A DNA stretch of 64,000 nucleotides from Protopterus annectens (taxonomy: Eukaryota > Chordata > Ceratodontiformes > Protopteridae), in the NCBI RefSeq assembly GCF_019279795.1, contig NC_056749.1, positions 581,555,415-581,619,414 of the forward strand, read 5' to 3'. Of the stretch, positions 48,818 to 61,843 are shown one piece after another. Position numbers and translations under genes: made by a program. The notes below the pieces were generated by a model. That model was not told where the DNA came from. It did not search any database and saw only the letters and a program-made list of their open reading frames with translations. The number at the start of each line of letters is the position of its first letter. Position 1 is the first letter of the stretch.

Positions 48818-50888
48818 TCATCTTTCGGCTTTTCCCGTTAGGGGTCGCCACAGCGGATCATCTCTTTCCATTTCTTCCTATCCTCTGCATCTTGCTCTGT
48901 CACACCAACCACCTGCATGTCCTCTCTCACCACGTCCATTAACCTTATCTTAGGCCTTCCTCTTTTCCTCTTACCTGGCAGCTCCATCCTTCGCATCTTT
49001 TTCCCAATATACCCATCATCCCTCCTCAGCACATGTCCAAACCAACGCAATCTTGTCTCTCTTGCTTTGTCTCCAAACTGTCCAACATGAGCTGACCCTC
49101 TAATATACTGATTCCTAATCCTATCCATCCTAGTCACACCGAGTGCAAATCTTAACATCTTTAATTCTGCCACATCCAGCTCTGACTCCTGCCTTTTTGT
49201 CAATGCCACTGTCTCCAACCAATATAACATAGCTGGTCTCACTACTGTCTTGTAGACTTTCCCTTTCACTCTTACTGGTATCCGTCTGTCACAAATCACT
49301 CCTGACACTCTTCTCCACCCATTCCACCCTGCCTGTACTCTCTTCTTCACCTCTCTTCCACATTCACCATTACTCTGAACTGTTGATCCCAAGTACTTAA
49401 ACTCGTCCACCTTTACCAACTCTACTCCCTGCATCCTCACCATTCCTCTACCCTCCCTCTCATTTACACACATATATTCTGTCTTAGCCCTGCTGACCTT
49501 CATTCCTCTGCTCTCTAGAGCATATCTCCACCTCTCCAGAGTCTCCTCAACCTGATTCCTACTCTCACTACAGATCACAATGTCATCTGCAAACATCATA
49601 GTCCATGGGGCCTCCTGACTGATCTCATCTGTCAACCTGTCCCATCACCACTGCAAATAAGAAAGGACTCAGAGCTGATCCTTGATGTAATCCCACCTCC
49701 ACCTTAAACAGATCTGTCACTCCCACTGCAGTCCTCACCACTGTCACACTACCCTCATACATATCCTGTACCACTCTTACATACTTCTCTGCCAGTCCCG
49801 ACTTCCTCATACAATACCACAACTCTTCTCTAAGCACCCTGTCATATGCTTTCTCCAAGTCTACAAAGACACAATGCAACTCCTTCTGACCTTCTCTTTA
49901 TTTTTCCAATAACATTCTCAGTGCAAACATTGCATCTGTAGTGCGCTTTCCTGGCATGAAACCATACTGCTGATCACTAATCATCACCTCCCTTCCTAAC
50001 CTAGCTTCTACTACTCTCTCCCATAACTTCAAGCTGTGACTGATCAATTTTATCCCTCTGTAGTTACTGCAGCTCTGCACATCACCCTTATTCTTGAAGA
50101 TAGGTACCAAAACACTTTTTCTCCACTCCTCAGGCATCCTCTGACTTTCCAAAATTTCATTAAACAATCTAGTTAAAAATTCCACTGCCATTTCTCCTAA
50201 GCACCTCCATGCTTCCATTGGGATGTCATCTGGGCCAACAGCCTTTCCATTCTTCATCCTCTTCATAGCTGTCCTTACTTCCTCCTTGCTAATCTGTTTC
50301 ACTTCCTGATTCACTATCCCCACATCATCCAACCTTCTCTCTCTCTCATTCTCTTCATTCATCAGCCTCTCAAAATACTCTTTCCATCTACTCAACACAC
50401 TCTCCTCTCTTGTGAGTACCTTTCCCTCACTATCCTTTATCACCCTTACTTGCTGCACATCTTTCCCAGCTCTGTCCCTCTGTCTAGCCAATCAGTACAG
50501 GTCCTTTTCTCCCTCTTTAGTGTCCAATCTCTCATACAACTCTCCATATGCCTTATCCTTAGCTTTTGCCACCTCTCTCTTTGCCATGTGCCTCATCTCC
50601 TTATACTCATGTCTACTTTCTTCATCTCTTTGACAATCCCACTTCTTCTTCGCCAGCCTCTTCCTCTGTATACTCTCCTGTACTTCCTCATTCCACCACC
50701 AGGTCTCCTTGTCCTCCTTCCTCTGTCCAGATGTCACACCAAGCACCTTTCTAGCAGTCTCCCTTACTAGTTCTGCTGTAGTTACCCAGCTATTCAGTAA
50801 CTCTCCACTGCCTGCCAGTGCCTGTCTTAACTCTTCCCTAAACTCCACTACACAATCACCCTTTTTTAACTTCCACCATTTAATCCTT
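48818..50888 (-). mobile_element. RTE-clade LINE, 5'-truncated
   Basis: Read on the minus strand, the reverse-transcriptase half of an RTE-type element ends with its short 3' UTR (TAACGGGAAAAGCCGAAAG, then ATGATGATGA). The 5' end, including the endonuclease, is missing. The sequence breaks from the family near 50888, before RIKWWKLKKG. The 3' UTR is only about 25-30 bases, typical of RTE elements. Confidence 0.85.
48838..50886 (-). pseudogene. RTE reverse-transcriptase ORF, C-terminal two thirds
   Basis: The linker (TWWWNEEVQESIQRKRLAKK) comes first. RT follows: [80 protein letters not shown] (the usual QG box) and the catalytic MMFADDIVICSESR. The C-terminal half holds MKVSRAKTEYMCVNE, KYLGSTVQSNGECGREVKKR, LKMLRFALGVTRMDRIRNQY, RWFGHVLRRDDGYIG and the end KEMIRCGDP. 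Two in-frame stops (near 50493 and 49899) and one inserted base (near 49630) break it. The rest reads cleanly over about 670 codons, so the copy is fairly young. Confidence 0.9.
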
Positions 50889-51061
50889 AGTTGTATATAC
50901 TAAATCAACTTTTGTACAGTTGTGGAGAATAGCCCACACAAACTGAATCACTACTAGTGCACAAATATAGATTGCATCAGCAAGGATTTTTTTTTTTTAC
51001 AAGGGGAAGTAATCAGGGAGATGAGTAAGGAGAAACCGATCTCAACAAGTTTAATCATCTT

Positions 51062-51533
51062 ATAGGTTCATAGGTAGGTACTAGGCCATTGGCCCTAGGG
51101 CCTATATAAGCCTAGCCAAATGGTACCCTGGCTTTTGCCACCCAAGAAAATTATTTTCCTGTGCCCCTGTCAAGCAGTGCCAAAGAAGTGATCCCTGGGG
51201 TGAATTTCCTATCTCCCATCCAGTCATCAAGATTTTTCTTGAAGAGTGCTAATGAGGAGCTTTGTTTGATATAGATAGGTAGTTTGTTCCAGAGTATGGG
51301 AAGTCTCTGGGACAGGAATCTATCCCTCCAGCATGTTTTGTTTATTGTGGTGACAAGGTTTAGGTCTCTAGAGCACGTAGCTCGGAGGGATTGGGATTTC
51401 TTTACATGGAGCATGTCCAACAGCTCTGGGTTTGACATAGCTTTGTATGTTAGGCAGAGATCACCTCTGAGTAGGTGATATGCGACATAGTAAAGCTGGA
51501 GTTTTTTGAGACGGTTTGCGTAGGGCATCTGTT
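51062..51533 (-). mobile_element. CR1-like LINE, 5'-truncated 3' end
   Basis: It begins at KQMPYANRLKKLQLYYVAY, runs through GDLCLTYKAMSNPELLDMLH, RATCSRDLNL and RDRFLSQRLPILWNKLPIYI, and ends at FTPGITSLALLDRGTG and the 3' UTR with the GGTTCATAGGT-type tail. The frame is open to its stop, unlike the 6.2- and 35-kb copies, and retains the TACGTGCTC version of the block that is shortened there. Confidence 0.88.
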
Positions 51534-51539
51534 TGCATC

Positions 51540-52150
51540 TTCCACCGTACATTCAGCCAAGTGTAGGGTGTCACAGTCTCACTCACTCATCATTTCAAGG
51601 AACAAGTATAGAAATACTTTTGGGTGGTTCTTTCCTGGTGACTGGAGAGACACTGCACATTTCTTTTTTCTAGGGAGGGTTAATGCGCTTTTGTACACCA
51701 ACACCTGGAAAGCTGAGTACTGGACGTGCAGTAGCACAGGTAAGGTCACTGCTCCATTATAAGCTGTAGCAGGTGTGTATTGCTGAGGAAAAAGTAGCAG
51801 AAAAAGAGAAAAACAGTGTATCAATGAGGAAAAAAATGTAACTATGTATCTCAAATAATGATAAGCCATAAATTGTCATCCTACTGCAAAAGCACAATAG
51901 CATTATATGCCTTTCTCAGTAACCCCCCCCCCAGCAAGTTGGTAATATAAGCTCCATTCCAGAGGGCCAGCATTATACAGCTACTTCACTTTCCAACATT
52001 GATCATCACATAATGTTAACAGTACGATATTCTTGATATCATACTAAACTGATTATATAGTTACTTGTCTGATTCTGAGTTAATTCTTAAACCCTGAAGA
52101 AGTGCTCATCAAATGTTCAAGGGTGACAACTGTGCTCCTCAGAAATGTGG
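51540..52150. other. Unassigned DNA
   Basis: No gene or recognised repeat apart from a C-homopolymer at about 51926. Confidence 0.4.
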
Positions 52151-52159
52151 AAAGTTAAG

Positions 52160-52294
52160 TGAGAATGAAATAACATATGATAAGTCCAACATTGTGATAT
52201 CTTGGAGTATCTCCCCACTCCAAGGCACACCTATCTCAGACTTAGTATATATAAGTAGCAGGGTGTGTTGTGTGTGTTGTGTGTGTTGTGTGTG

Positions 52295-52373
<79 letters not shown>

Positions 52374-52500
52374 TGTGTGTATGTGTATCTCTCACACTTA
52401 GAGGTGCAGCAGATGCTCCCTGCACAAATGCTTGGAAATGTAGTATAATGATTTTGAATTCACTTTTATTTGGTGTAAATTCCTTTAAATTTTGGCCGCT
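52160..52500 (+). mobile_element. Possible MULE-like MITE with internal (GT)n
   Basis: TATATATAAGTAGCAGGG at about 52247 matches TATATAAGTAGCAGGGG in the leader of the 61.8-kb MULE transposon, with looser similarity before it. After a long (GT)n tract (52297-52375), TCCCTGCACAAATG resembles the TCCACTGCAAAACATG that follows in the MULE. Terminal repeats could not be found. Confidence 0.4.
52297..52375. repeat. (GT)n microsatellite
   Basis: A GT run of about 75 bases preceded by TGTTGTGTG-type variant units. Confidence 0.95.
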
Positions 52501-52504
52501 ATGA

Positions 52505-53228
52505 CCAAGATGACCTTCTGTGGGGTTTGGTGCCCCTCCTTCTCCCCAGCCCTAATTAACTGACTTACCCCAGATTAAGGAAACCTACCTGGTCACATCT
52601 GGTACAATAATATATCCATCTTTGGTTGAGGGTGGAGACTGAGGTATCTTAATCATTTGTCATCCATTCCTGACTGCAGAGATTGTTTTATTTTCCCTAA
52701 TGTTCTCCAAGGTAAGGGGTTTATAGTGGCATATGCAAACACCCATGAGTGCTCCTGCCCATGATGCACTGTCTACCCTCCCACTAGACAGCAGCTGTGT
52801 GCCACAAAAAGGTCTCCTAATATAGGTGAGCTTGTCATCAGCTCATCAAATCTAACCCCTCAGCCAATTATCTAACTTTCTAGTCAGTCCCACTTCTCTG
52901 GCATCACAGGTAGACACTAGCCCTGTGCCAGTGGGTTAGTTCCTGTAAATCGCATTTTATTTTTGAAGTCTGAAGACTTAGATTGTCAGTTCTCATACTT
53001 CTGAAAGGGCCTGAACAACTGGTTTGAGGAAAATTTTCAGCAGATTGCCAACTATCAAAATTAGAATATATGTGCACTGTGACACCTGCAAAAGATACAC
53101 AGAACAGTTAGGTTTAACAAGTTATAAGTTTACTGCAGAATGAAAAACGCAGGGACATGTAAAAGTGTACCCTATCTGTCAGCAGTAGAAATTATGCCTG
53201 GTTTAAATGAAGTATTAGAATCAGTATT
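52505..53228. other. Unassigned DNA
   Basis: No gene or named repeat could be supported. Confidence 0.4.
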
Positions 53229-53229
53229 G

Positions 53230-53899
53230 AACTTTGAATATAGTAAACCCTGATGAGATTATATCACATGTGTTAAGGACCCGTAAAAGTGTATCCTATT
53301 ATGTCCTTGACATAGCCCCATCATATGGAACAAATGTTCAAGATAGGATACAGATAATCAGAATAGTGGAAGTTACTTCCACAAAGAGCCCAGTCACCAG
53401 TGGAGTTACCCAGGGTTTTGTGCTGGGACCTCTCCTGTTTGACATCTACTTTTCTAAAATGAAAGTTAATACCAAAGGGCACTGGCTGACTAAGTTTGCA
53501 AATGACTTCAATCTAGAGCAGTCTTTGAATCCCCAAATGACTATCCCGTGGGAAGGTTGTCTCAAGTAAATAACTGGTGTCAAAATCAAGGTTTGAAACT
53601 AAATGCCAAAAAATGCATTATTGTGTCCTTTGGGAAGTCATCTACCCTAGGGAACTACTACACTGACAATACACCCAGCTGTTCAGGATTTTGGAATTTA
53701 TGTAGACAGTGACCCAACTTTTGACAAACATGTGCCTTTTGTTGTAAGAAAGTCCTTCTATGTTGTATAGCTTACAAACAAAGGGATTGTATCTAGATCT
53801 AGGAATGTCATTGTCCCCCTTTACACAGCCCTCATTAGACCAGTCATTGAATATAATGTCCAGACACATGCAACAACTGGAATGCCCACAGCGATACTT
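53230..53899 (+). mobile_element. CR1-like LINE, left part (split by L2-like LINE)
   Basis: The RT region is present from just before SPVTSGVTQGFVLGPLLFDI through FANDF (the catalytic FADD box, Asp changed to Asn) and GLKLNAKKCIIVSFGK, to RPVIEYNVQT-like and HMQQLECPQRY blocks. It breaks off where the L2-like element starts. The remainder lies at 58916-59520. Confidence 0.85.
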
Positions 53900-54343
53900 T
53901 ATTTTTATTTTTATTTTATTTTATATTTGTTGACCGGGCTAGTCCAACTGGATATATGTCCATTTTCAGTAGAGGCCCGGGGAGAAAAGCTCCAAGACAG
54001 ATCCATTATACCAATATGTATAAGGTTACAAATTCAAAACAGTTTTTGTAAGGTTACAATCAAGTTAACATAGCAGATGATACAAACATTTTACAGTACA
54101 TTGCAGAGCAATATTTACAGTAATATAGAACAAGATATTCACATGAGGTAGATTGAACTTTTTCAGGTATTACAATTCCTGAGAATGGTTGCATAAGAAT
54201 ATTTACAACATATTGAACAAGATATCCATATGAGGTAGATCATAACTGTATCCGGGTTTACAATTCTTGCAAAGTTTGCAGTAAAGAGCATTGAATTAAA
54301 GTCAGAGTGGAGTTAGGAGAAATTTAGTCACAGAGGTAGTAGG

Positions 54344-56783
54344 TTAGTCAGGGTTGGTGCAAGGGCATAACCAGTGTGTTCTAAGGTATATTTTGAGTTT
54401 TTGTTTGAAGTGGGGTAGGGAAGGAAGTGAAGTAAGATCACTAGGTAGAAGGTTCCAGTATTTCCCAGTTGTGTTTGAGAAAAGAGAGTTACCTGCCATG
54501 TTGTTAGACTTACTAATGCTAAGTAGAAGTTTGTTAGCAGAGCCCATGGTATTAAGGTTTTTATACGGAGTAATGAGGTTTGAGAGTATAGGAGTATTGT
54601 TAGGCTGGTTGAGGATCTTATGAGCAATGGTAAGTTGGTTAAAATGAAGCTGATTTTGCAGTTCAAGCCATCCTAGTTGTTTTAGATTCTGACAGTGATG
54701 AGTTCTAAAGGGATTACCAGTAGCAAATCTGGCAATGTTATTGTAATATGTAGTTAGTTTGAGAAGATTCTTCTTGGATAGGTTGGTGAAAATTGGTGAG
54801 GCATAGAGAAGTGTTGAGATTAGATGAGAGTGGGCAATAGTAGTTCTGGCTGCTGGAGTGAGAAAGTATTTGATCCTGTATAGGGAGCCCATTTTTCTGT
54901 TAACTGTTTTTATAGTGTTATTAATATGGGTATCGAAGCTGAGGTAATTGTCTATTGTAATTCCTAGGAGTTTGGTGGTAGAATCAGGGGATATGAGGGA
55001 GCCATTGTTAGAAATAACAGAGAAATCTAAAGGCATGGATTTATGGGTAGGAGTAAAGAGAAGGATCTTTGTTTTTTTTGGGATTCAAGAAGAGGCAGTG
55101 TATTAAGAACCACGTCTCTACTATGTTAAATATTTTCTGAGTTGGGGATTGTAGTTCAGATGAAGATTCAGCTGCACAGATTAAAGTTGAATCATCTGCA
55201 TACTGTATGCAGGTTGCCTGAGGAATAGCTAGGTAGAGATCATTGATAAATATTGAGAATAAGAGAGGGCCTAGAATGGAGCCCTGAGGGACACCCAGTG
55301 AGACTGGAAGGTGGGATGATAGTTTATTCTCCCAGAGCACAGCCTATTGCCTATTGCTGAGGTAGGAAGTAAACCACTGTACAGCCATAGTATCAAGAGA
55401 GAGTGATTTCAGAATATTTATAAGTAGAGAGTGGTTTACCGTATCAAATGCTTTTGAGAGATCAATAAATAGAGAGGAAGAGAGAACATTGTTATTGTGG
55501 TTTTTGTTTATGGTATCAGTAAAAGATAAGAGGGCAGTAGTAGTACTGTGGAATGGCCTAAAGTCATGTTGGCTTTCAGCAAGTATGTTATGTTGAATTA
55601 AATGGTTTAGAAGCTGATGGTGAATACATTTTTCCATTTTTTTTGCTAAGGTGGATAGTAGGGCTATAGGTCAATAGTTAGAGTATTCATTTGAGTTGCC
55701 ACCTTTGTGTAGGGGGATAATATGTGAGATTTTCCAAATGTCAGGGATGCTTCCCTCGTTAGTAGTTCTATTAATCAGGATGGATATCGGGTAAGCTACT
55801 ACTTTAGCTACTTTTTGCAGGTATTCGGCTGGGATCTGGTCAGCAGAAGGAATACAAGGCTTAAGTTTTAGAATGCGCTTATAGATAAAATTAGTTGAGG
55901 TAGGTAGAAATCGGAAGGTAGGAAGACAGCTGGGAGAAGAGTTAAGAAGACTGGATCGATCAGGAGCTAGTTGACTGGCTAGTGATTGGATAGCCTCTGT
56001 GAAGAAGGAATTGAAAGCATTGGCAGTTTGGATAGGAGTCTCATGTGTTGCACCTGTTGGGGTTGGTGTTCTGGCGTGACCTGGATAGAGGAGTCTATTG
56101 ATACTTGCCCAGAATCTTTGAGGATTGTTTTGGTTTGTTTGCTGCATTTTACAGTAAAAGTTTTTTTGTCTGAGAGAATTTCTTTTTTTGTCATGTTTCT
56201 CATATGTCTAAAGATTTGTTGATCTGATGTATTTTTAGTAGTTCGCCATCTAGACCAGGCTTTATTTCTGAGGAGGATTTTTTTTCTTGGTTTCATTCAT
56301 AAGCCAGGGGGCAGGTCTGGACCTAGTTCTGATAGTACGTTTAGGTGCATGCTGGTCTAGGATTTCTAAGAACTTAGAGTTAAAGTATTTGACAGCCTGT
56401 TCAAGTGGGAGGGTTTTTAATTGAGACCAATCACAGGCACTGAGTTCACTCTGGAAAAGGTGTTGGTTAAATTGCTTGTTGGTCCATAAAGTTCTATATG
56501 AAGTTAGGTGAGAGGTATCAAACTTTTGCCTGATTATACAGATCAAGGAGCCATCACTTACATCATTAGAGAGGATACCAACTGTGCAATTTTCGTGGTA
56601 GTTATTAATAAGGATCCAATCCAAAGTGTTCTCTTTTTTGTTTGGTTTGTTTATTCTTGTTGGGGAGGTAATGGTCTGAGAGAAGCCTTGAAGGTTAATA
56701 TGAGAGGTAGGATTCTGAAGAAGTTTGCTTATTGAGCAAACGAAAAGCGCTTTATTAAACTTTGGTCTTGGATTTTGTTTCAA
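54344..56783 (-). pseudogene. L2-like ORF, reverse-transcriptase part
   Basis: In order: PDIWKISHIIPLHKGGNSNE (fingers), NILAESQHDFRPFHSTTTAL, SLFIDLSKAFDTVNHSLLIN, VSLGVPQGSILGPLLFSIFI, the catalytic IQYADDSTLI, and then the thumb and C-terminus with STTKLLGITIDNYLSFDTHI, RKMGSLYRIKYFLTPAART and KYWNLLPSDLTSLPSLPHFK. The catalytic YADD is intact. In-frame stops occur at about 55672 (replacing an Arg codon) and 55345. Frameshifts lie near 55040 and 56260-56300. The longest clean pieces are 54344-55036 and 56262-56783. Confidence 0.85.
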
Positions 56784-56845
56784 CCTGGTGTTTTTTCATC
56801 AGTCACCAAACTGTTCTATCATCAGTATTTACAAGGGCTGTTGGA

Positions 56846-57910
56846 TTACTCTGTACCTGGTTCACTTTTTTTGTTTTTTATCAGTTGAGAGGTAGGATGT
56901 TCAGTATTGATGTTCTTCCAGTCTATATTAAAGTCTCGTAGGATTATAGTTTCTTCTGGGAAGGATGTTGAGAACCAGCTAAGAATATCCTCTAGCGTAC
57001 TGATATTGTTTCCTGGAGGTAGATAGATACAGAAGATATATAAGGATTTACTAGAGTTAAGCTGTAATTTGGAAATAAGGACTTCAGCATGGTTGTCCTT
57101 TGGTGGGTTATAGGGTATAGAGGTGACTTGTAGTCCATCCTTAAAAAGAAGTGCTACTCCCTCTCCCTTTCTTTTTATACGGTCAAGTCTAAATATGTTA
57201 TAACCTGGTGGGATAATTTCATTATCATGTGTTTTAGGTTTTAGCCAAGTCTCTGTTAAACATAAAATATCAAAAGAGTGTACATCAAGGAGAGCATGAA
57301 GATGGGGAACTTTGTTATTCACACTTTGGATATTGAGATGTGCTATGAGGAGAGAGTTGGGGTATTTGTTGGGGATGAGAGGAATAGAGGGATTGTTGGT
57401 GAGATGTCCAGTGGATAGGACATTATGTGGGCCAGAATTAGGATGTATGTCTCCATCCTGCAAGGAATGCTTTTTTAGTGAAAGTAAAAGATAATGTATG
57501 TTACTAATTTGGTAACTGAATTTCTTTGTTGTTAGGTTATTGTATTTAATGTGGGCAAGTTTGTGGTATTTAGCTAGTATGTATCTAGGTGTGGATGTAA
57601 TAGTGATATTATTATGGGTGAGTGTGAAAGTGTGTAAGACTGTTTGTTTTCTTGGATGGTTAAATTGAGAAATATTTGGGTGTTCATAGGAGGTTATCAG
57701 ATATGCTGAGGTTTGTACAGATATGAGTGTGGCATTGAGTAGTAATTTAGTTAGGGTTGAGGAAGTTTTGGTAGACATGATGGTAGAATTGGTAAGGAAA
57801 TATTGGGTAGTTAGCAAAGGCCTAGGACTGGAAGAGAGGTATAAGTTTGAGTTAAGATTGTAATTAATTAGGGTTAGAGAATGGTTAAGTGAAGAGTAGG
57901 TGTGGCTCAA
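56846..57910 (-). pseudogene. L2-like ORF, N-terminus and endonuclease
   Basis: An open frame of 354 codons. Residues 1-150 are a Ser/Thr/Asn/Leu-rich leader. A GDIHPNSGP motif follows at residues 153-161. The endonuclease domain then starts at LLIAHLNIQSVNNKVPHL, with CLTETWLKP, NIFRLDRIKRKGEGVALLF and IILRDFNIDW. The last should be GDFN, so a Gly is replaced by Arg next to the catalytic Asp. The frame ends shortly after, and the reverse-transcriptase part continues in other frames. The function in the family is target-site nicking for reverse transcription. Confidence 0.85.
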
Positions 57911-57940
57911 TTAGCTAGGATGGTGGGACCACCTGATTTG

Positions 57941-57942
<2 letters not shown>

Positions 57943-57993
<51 letters not shown>
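57943..57993. repeat. (GT)n microsatellite in L2-like leader
   Basis: A GT run of about 50 bases just upstream of the L2-like coding start, inside the element. Confidence 0.95.
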
Positions 57994-57996
<3 letters not shown>

Positions 57997-58915
57997 GAGG
58001 GTGTGGTTATAGAAGTATAAGTTTAGGCTACTGGGGGTGGGTGACATTTGGGGGTAGGATAGGGGAGCGGAGTGAGCCCGCAGGGCGAACGGAGCAGGTA
58101 GAGACAAGAGAAGGAAGAAGCATATGAGGAACAATCAGAGAAAAAGGGCTTTGAAGAAAGGTAAGTAATGTAGGTAAAAAGAGAGGTAGGCAGAGTGACG
58201 GGAGGGATGGTAGGAGAAAGGTGCTAAGGTAGTAATAAAACTTAGTGAATTGAAGAGAAGCAAAGTACTGGACAAGGAATTCTGTGAGGAATTATGCTAT
58301 AAAGTAGAGGGATTGGTAGAGCTGGGTAATTACAGTAATAGTAATTACAGAGGTAAATTATAAGTGGAGGAAGTCTGGTCAAGGGAAGGCAGGAGAGGCT
58401 ATTTTATGGAATCTATTTCAAAAAATGTTGTGGGGAAAAATACAAACTACAAGGTATGGCTGCAGTCAGTCCTGGCTTAGAAGCGACCTTTAAACCACCT
58501 ACAAGTAATTAGTAGTGCTCTATACATTTCTGAAAATGTAGGAAAATAACATACTTTCTTGCTTCCCTTAATACTATTAGGGAACAAGTGTTGGAGACAC
58601 TGTGATGAAGCAGCCAGTAGGAGAGGGTCCTTAGTCTTCGGGCAAGAGGAGTCAAGTGTCCAAAGGCAGGAATATTGAGATTAGAGAGCTAGGTGCTTGT
58701 TGGTATGGAATCAAAGGAGAAATAAATAGGTAAAGGAGAAAAAAATGACTTTAGTACAGCAATAGTAAGCAACATTTGCCAAGCAGATGATTGCACATTT
58801 CCTAACAATACTATGACTGTAAACCACAATATAGGTTAATAATCTTTGCAAATCTTAGCAGGTGGTAAGGTAAAAAGCTTCAGACATTTGTAAAAAATGA
58901 AAAACTATCATTATC

Positions 58916-59520
58916 ACTTACTAAAAGGATACACGGCCTAAGCAACACATCCTACATGGATAGACTCAAAGCCCTGTCACTATACTCAATATCCTACAAA
59001 CTACTAAGAGGTGACCTGTGTCTGGCATACAAGACATCCTCTGACTCATTTCTGATGGATGTACTGCACATCAGCAAGTCAAATGGAATTAGAAATACTC
59101 AGTCTAGGGATCTAAACCTCTTCCGCAACATCAACAGAATGGTTTGAAAGGACAGCTATATTTCACAGAGAATGCAGCTGCTATGGAAACAGACTTCCCT
59201 TCCACATAAAGCAAAGTTCATCCCTATCCATTTTCAAGTGCAACCTATGGACAGGAAACACAAAATTTACCCCAGGAATTCCCCTTGTATTAATGGACAG
59301 ATGCAACTTCTAAATGCTTTATCCCATGCATGGGTCCCCTCAAATTATCTATGGTATGTTCCCAGTTATTCCCATTAGGGGGTAATATATAATTATTAAC
59401 CATGGGATGGAAAAGGCCAGTCTATAACCACATGAGATAGTTATTCTGAGTACAAAAAGGGAAACTCGCTAGGCTTAAAATATCTCACAAGGGCAATTAG
59501 CCTAGTACTTACTAATGACT
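58916..59520 (+). mobile_element. CR1-like LINE, right part
   Basis: The copy split at 53899 continues here: LTKRIHGLSNTSYMDRLKAL, YKLLRGDLCLAYKTSSDSFL, then SRDLNLFRNINR and the 3' UTR, ending with GGGCAATTAGCCTAGTACTT. The distal coding part is degraded from about 59145. Confidence 0.85.
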
Positions 59521-59524
59521 CTAA

Positions 59525-59895
59525 AATGCATACGATAAGTGTATACAAACAGTATCTTATGGTAGCAAGCCAAATGCTTCATTAAAAGATGAAGTGGAAC
59601 AAATCCAGTCTGACTTTTAATTAGTTATACATCCCTGTCAAAGACCGCTGTCCAGTTAGCCTGTTGATGTCCACCAGGAATGTGTGCTGGCTTCCGCCTT
59701 GATGACTGTGATTCTTTTTACTTTATTTTTTTTTTGCATTACATAAGTTGCACTTTGACATCCTCACATGCATACAAAATAACCCTGTAACTTTATATGT
59801 ATATAGAGCTGTGATTTGTTTCAAGACTGTTTCACTAGTAAATTTCACTATTACATTTCTGTGGCCACATGAACACTAACTCACTAATGCCCCCT
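59525..59895. other. Unassigned DNA
   Basis: Nothing recognisable; a T-run lies at 59727. Confidence 0.4.
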
Positions 59896-59897
59896 TC

Positions 59898-59960
59898 TGT
59901 GGTTCATAGGTTCTTACTAGGCTATTGAGGATCTTAAGAAGTCTAGCCTTACATTCCCAT
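59898..59960 (-). mobile_element. CR1-like 3' end fragment, inverted
   Basis: GTTCATAGGTTCTTACTAGG followed by AGTCTAGCC is the reverse complement of the CR1 3' UTR end. Only about 60 bases remain, directly before a plus-strand CR1 fragment. Confidence 0.7.
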
Positions 59961-59984
59961 GGTAGAGTTTAACCCTTATATTTT

Positions 59985-60355
59985 GTGCAAAAATATTCCA
60001 GAGACAGACAGAACAAGGATATTTTGGGACACTCACTCAAAGGACCTTAATCTGGTATGTGACATCAACAGAACTTGTTGGAGAGTTGTCTCACAGAGGT
60101 TGCTTCACCTTTGGAACAAGCTTCTTATTCATGTTAAACAAAGCTCTTCAATGGCCCTATTTAAGCGTAATTTGTATGACTGGATGGGTAACTGGAAATT
60201 CACCTGTGTCCTTTTTGGACGGGGCAATAGGTGCTTATTTTAGTGTCTGCTTGAACCGGACACCCTTGAAAACATGGGTTGAACTTGGCTAGGCTTGTAA
60301 GGGCCCTGGGGCTGTTAGTCTAGTAACCTCCTATGAGCCTATGATCCTATGAAGT
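59985..60355 (+). mobile_element. CR1-like LINE, 3' fragment
   Basis: HSKDLNLVCDINRTCWRVVS, QRLLHLWNKLLIHVKQSSSM and FKRNLYDWMGNWKFT are the last coding blocks of CR1. They are followed by the 3' UTR (GGGGCTGTTAGTCTAGTAAC) and the tail CCTATGAGCCTATGATCCTA. It is 5'-truncated at about 59985. Confidence 0.85.
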
Positions 60356-60359
60356 GTCT

Positions 60360-61631
<1,272 letters not shown>

Positions 61632-61647
61632 GCTTACTATCAAAATT

Positions 61648-61717
61648 TTGAATGCCGTTATGCAAACTTTGATTGTTGAAAGTCAGTTTATCAAAGTTTC
61701 ATAACGGCGATTCAAAA
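61648..61717. repeat. Sub-terminal hairpin of the MULE element
   Basis: TTTTGAATGCCGTTATG... pairs with ...CATAACGGCGATTCAAAA. The arms are about 28 bases with one or two mismatches around a TGTTGAAAGTCAGTTT loop. A second palindrome, CAACAGTGAATG/CATTCACTGTTG, follows at 61729-61760. Confidence 0.85.
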
Positions 61718-61843
61718 ATGTCAAACCCGCAACAGTGAATGCTAGTGTGCATTCACTGTTGTGAGACTGACTGGAGATCACACTACAGTGGGGATTGGGA
61801 ACTTTGCCATTTTCCTCACTGCAGGGTGATGTCGGAGTTTTAA

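Larger units (their letters stand above)
53900..58915 (-). mobile_element. L2-like LINE, near full length, nested in CR1
   Basis: A 5-kb minus-strand element lies between the two halves of a CR1 copy. Its 3' end (53900-54330) has GGAGCTTTTCTCCCCGGGCC and a (TAAAA)n-type tail. Coding spans about 54344-57910 and the remaining ~1 kb to 58915 is a 5' leader with a (CA)n tract. ACTT flanks both ends (53896-53899 and 58916-58919) and may be a short target duplication. Clade: L2 or a close relative in the CR1/L2 group, from motif style. It is broken by at least two in-frame stops and about three frameshifts. Confidence 0.85.

Noticed and set aside
50412-50903. Plus-strand serine- and leucine-rich frames
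   Set aside because: They are antisense shadows of the RTE ORF.
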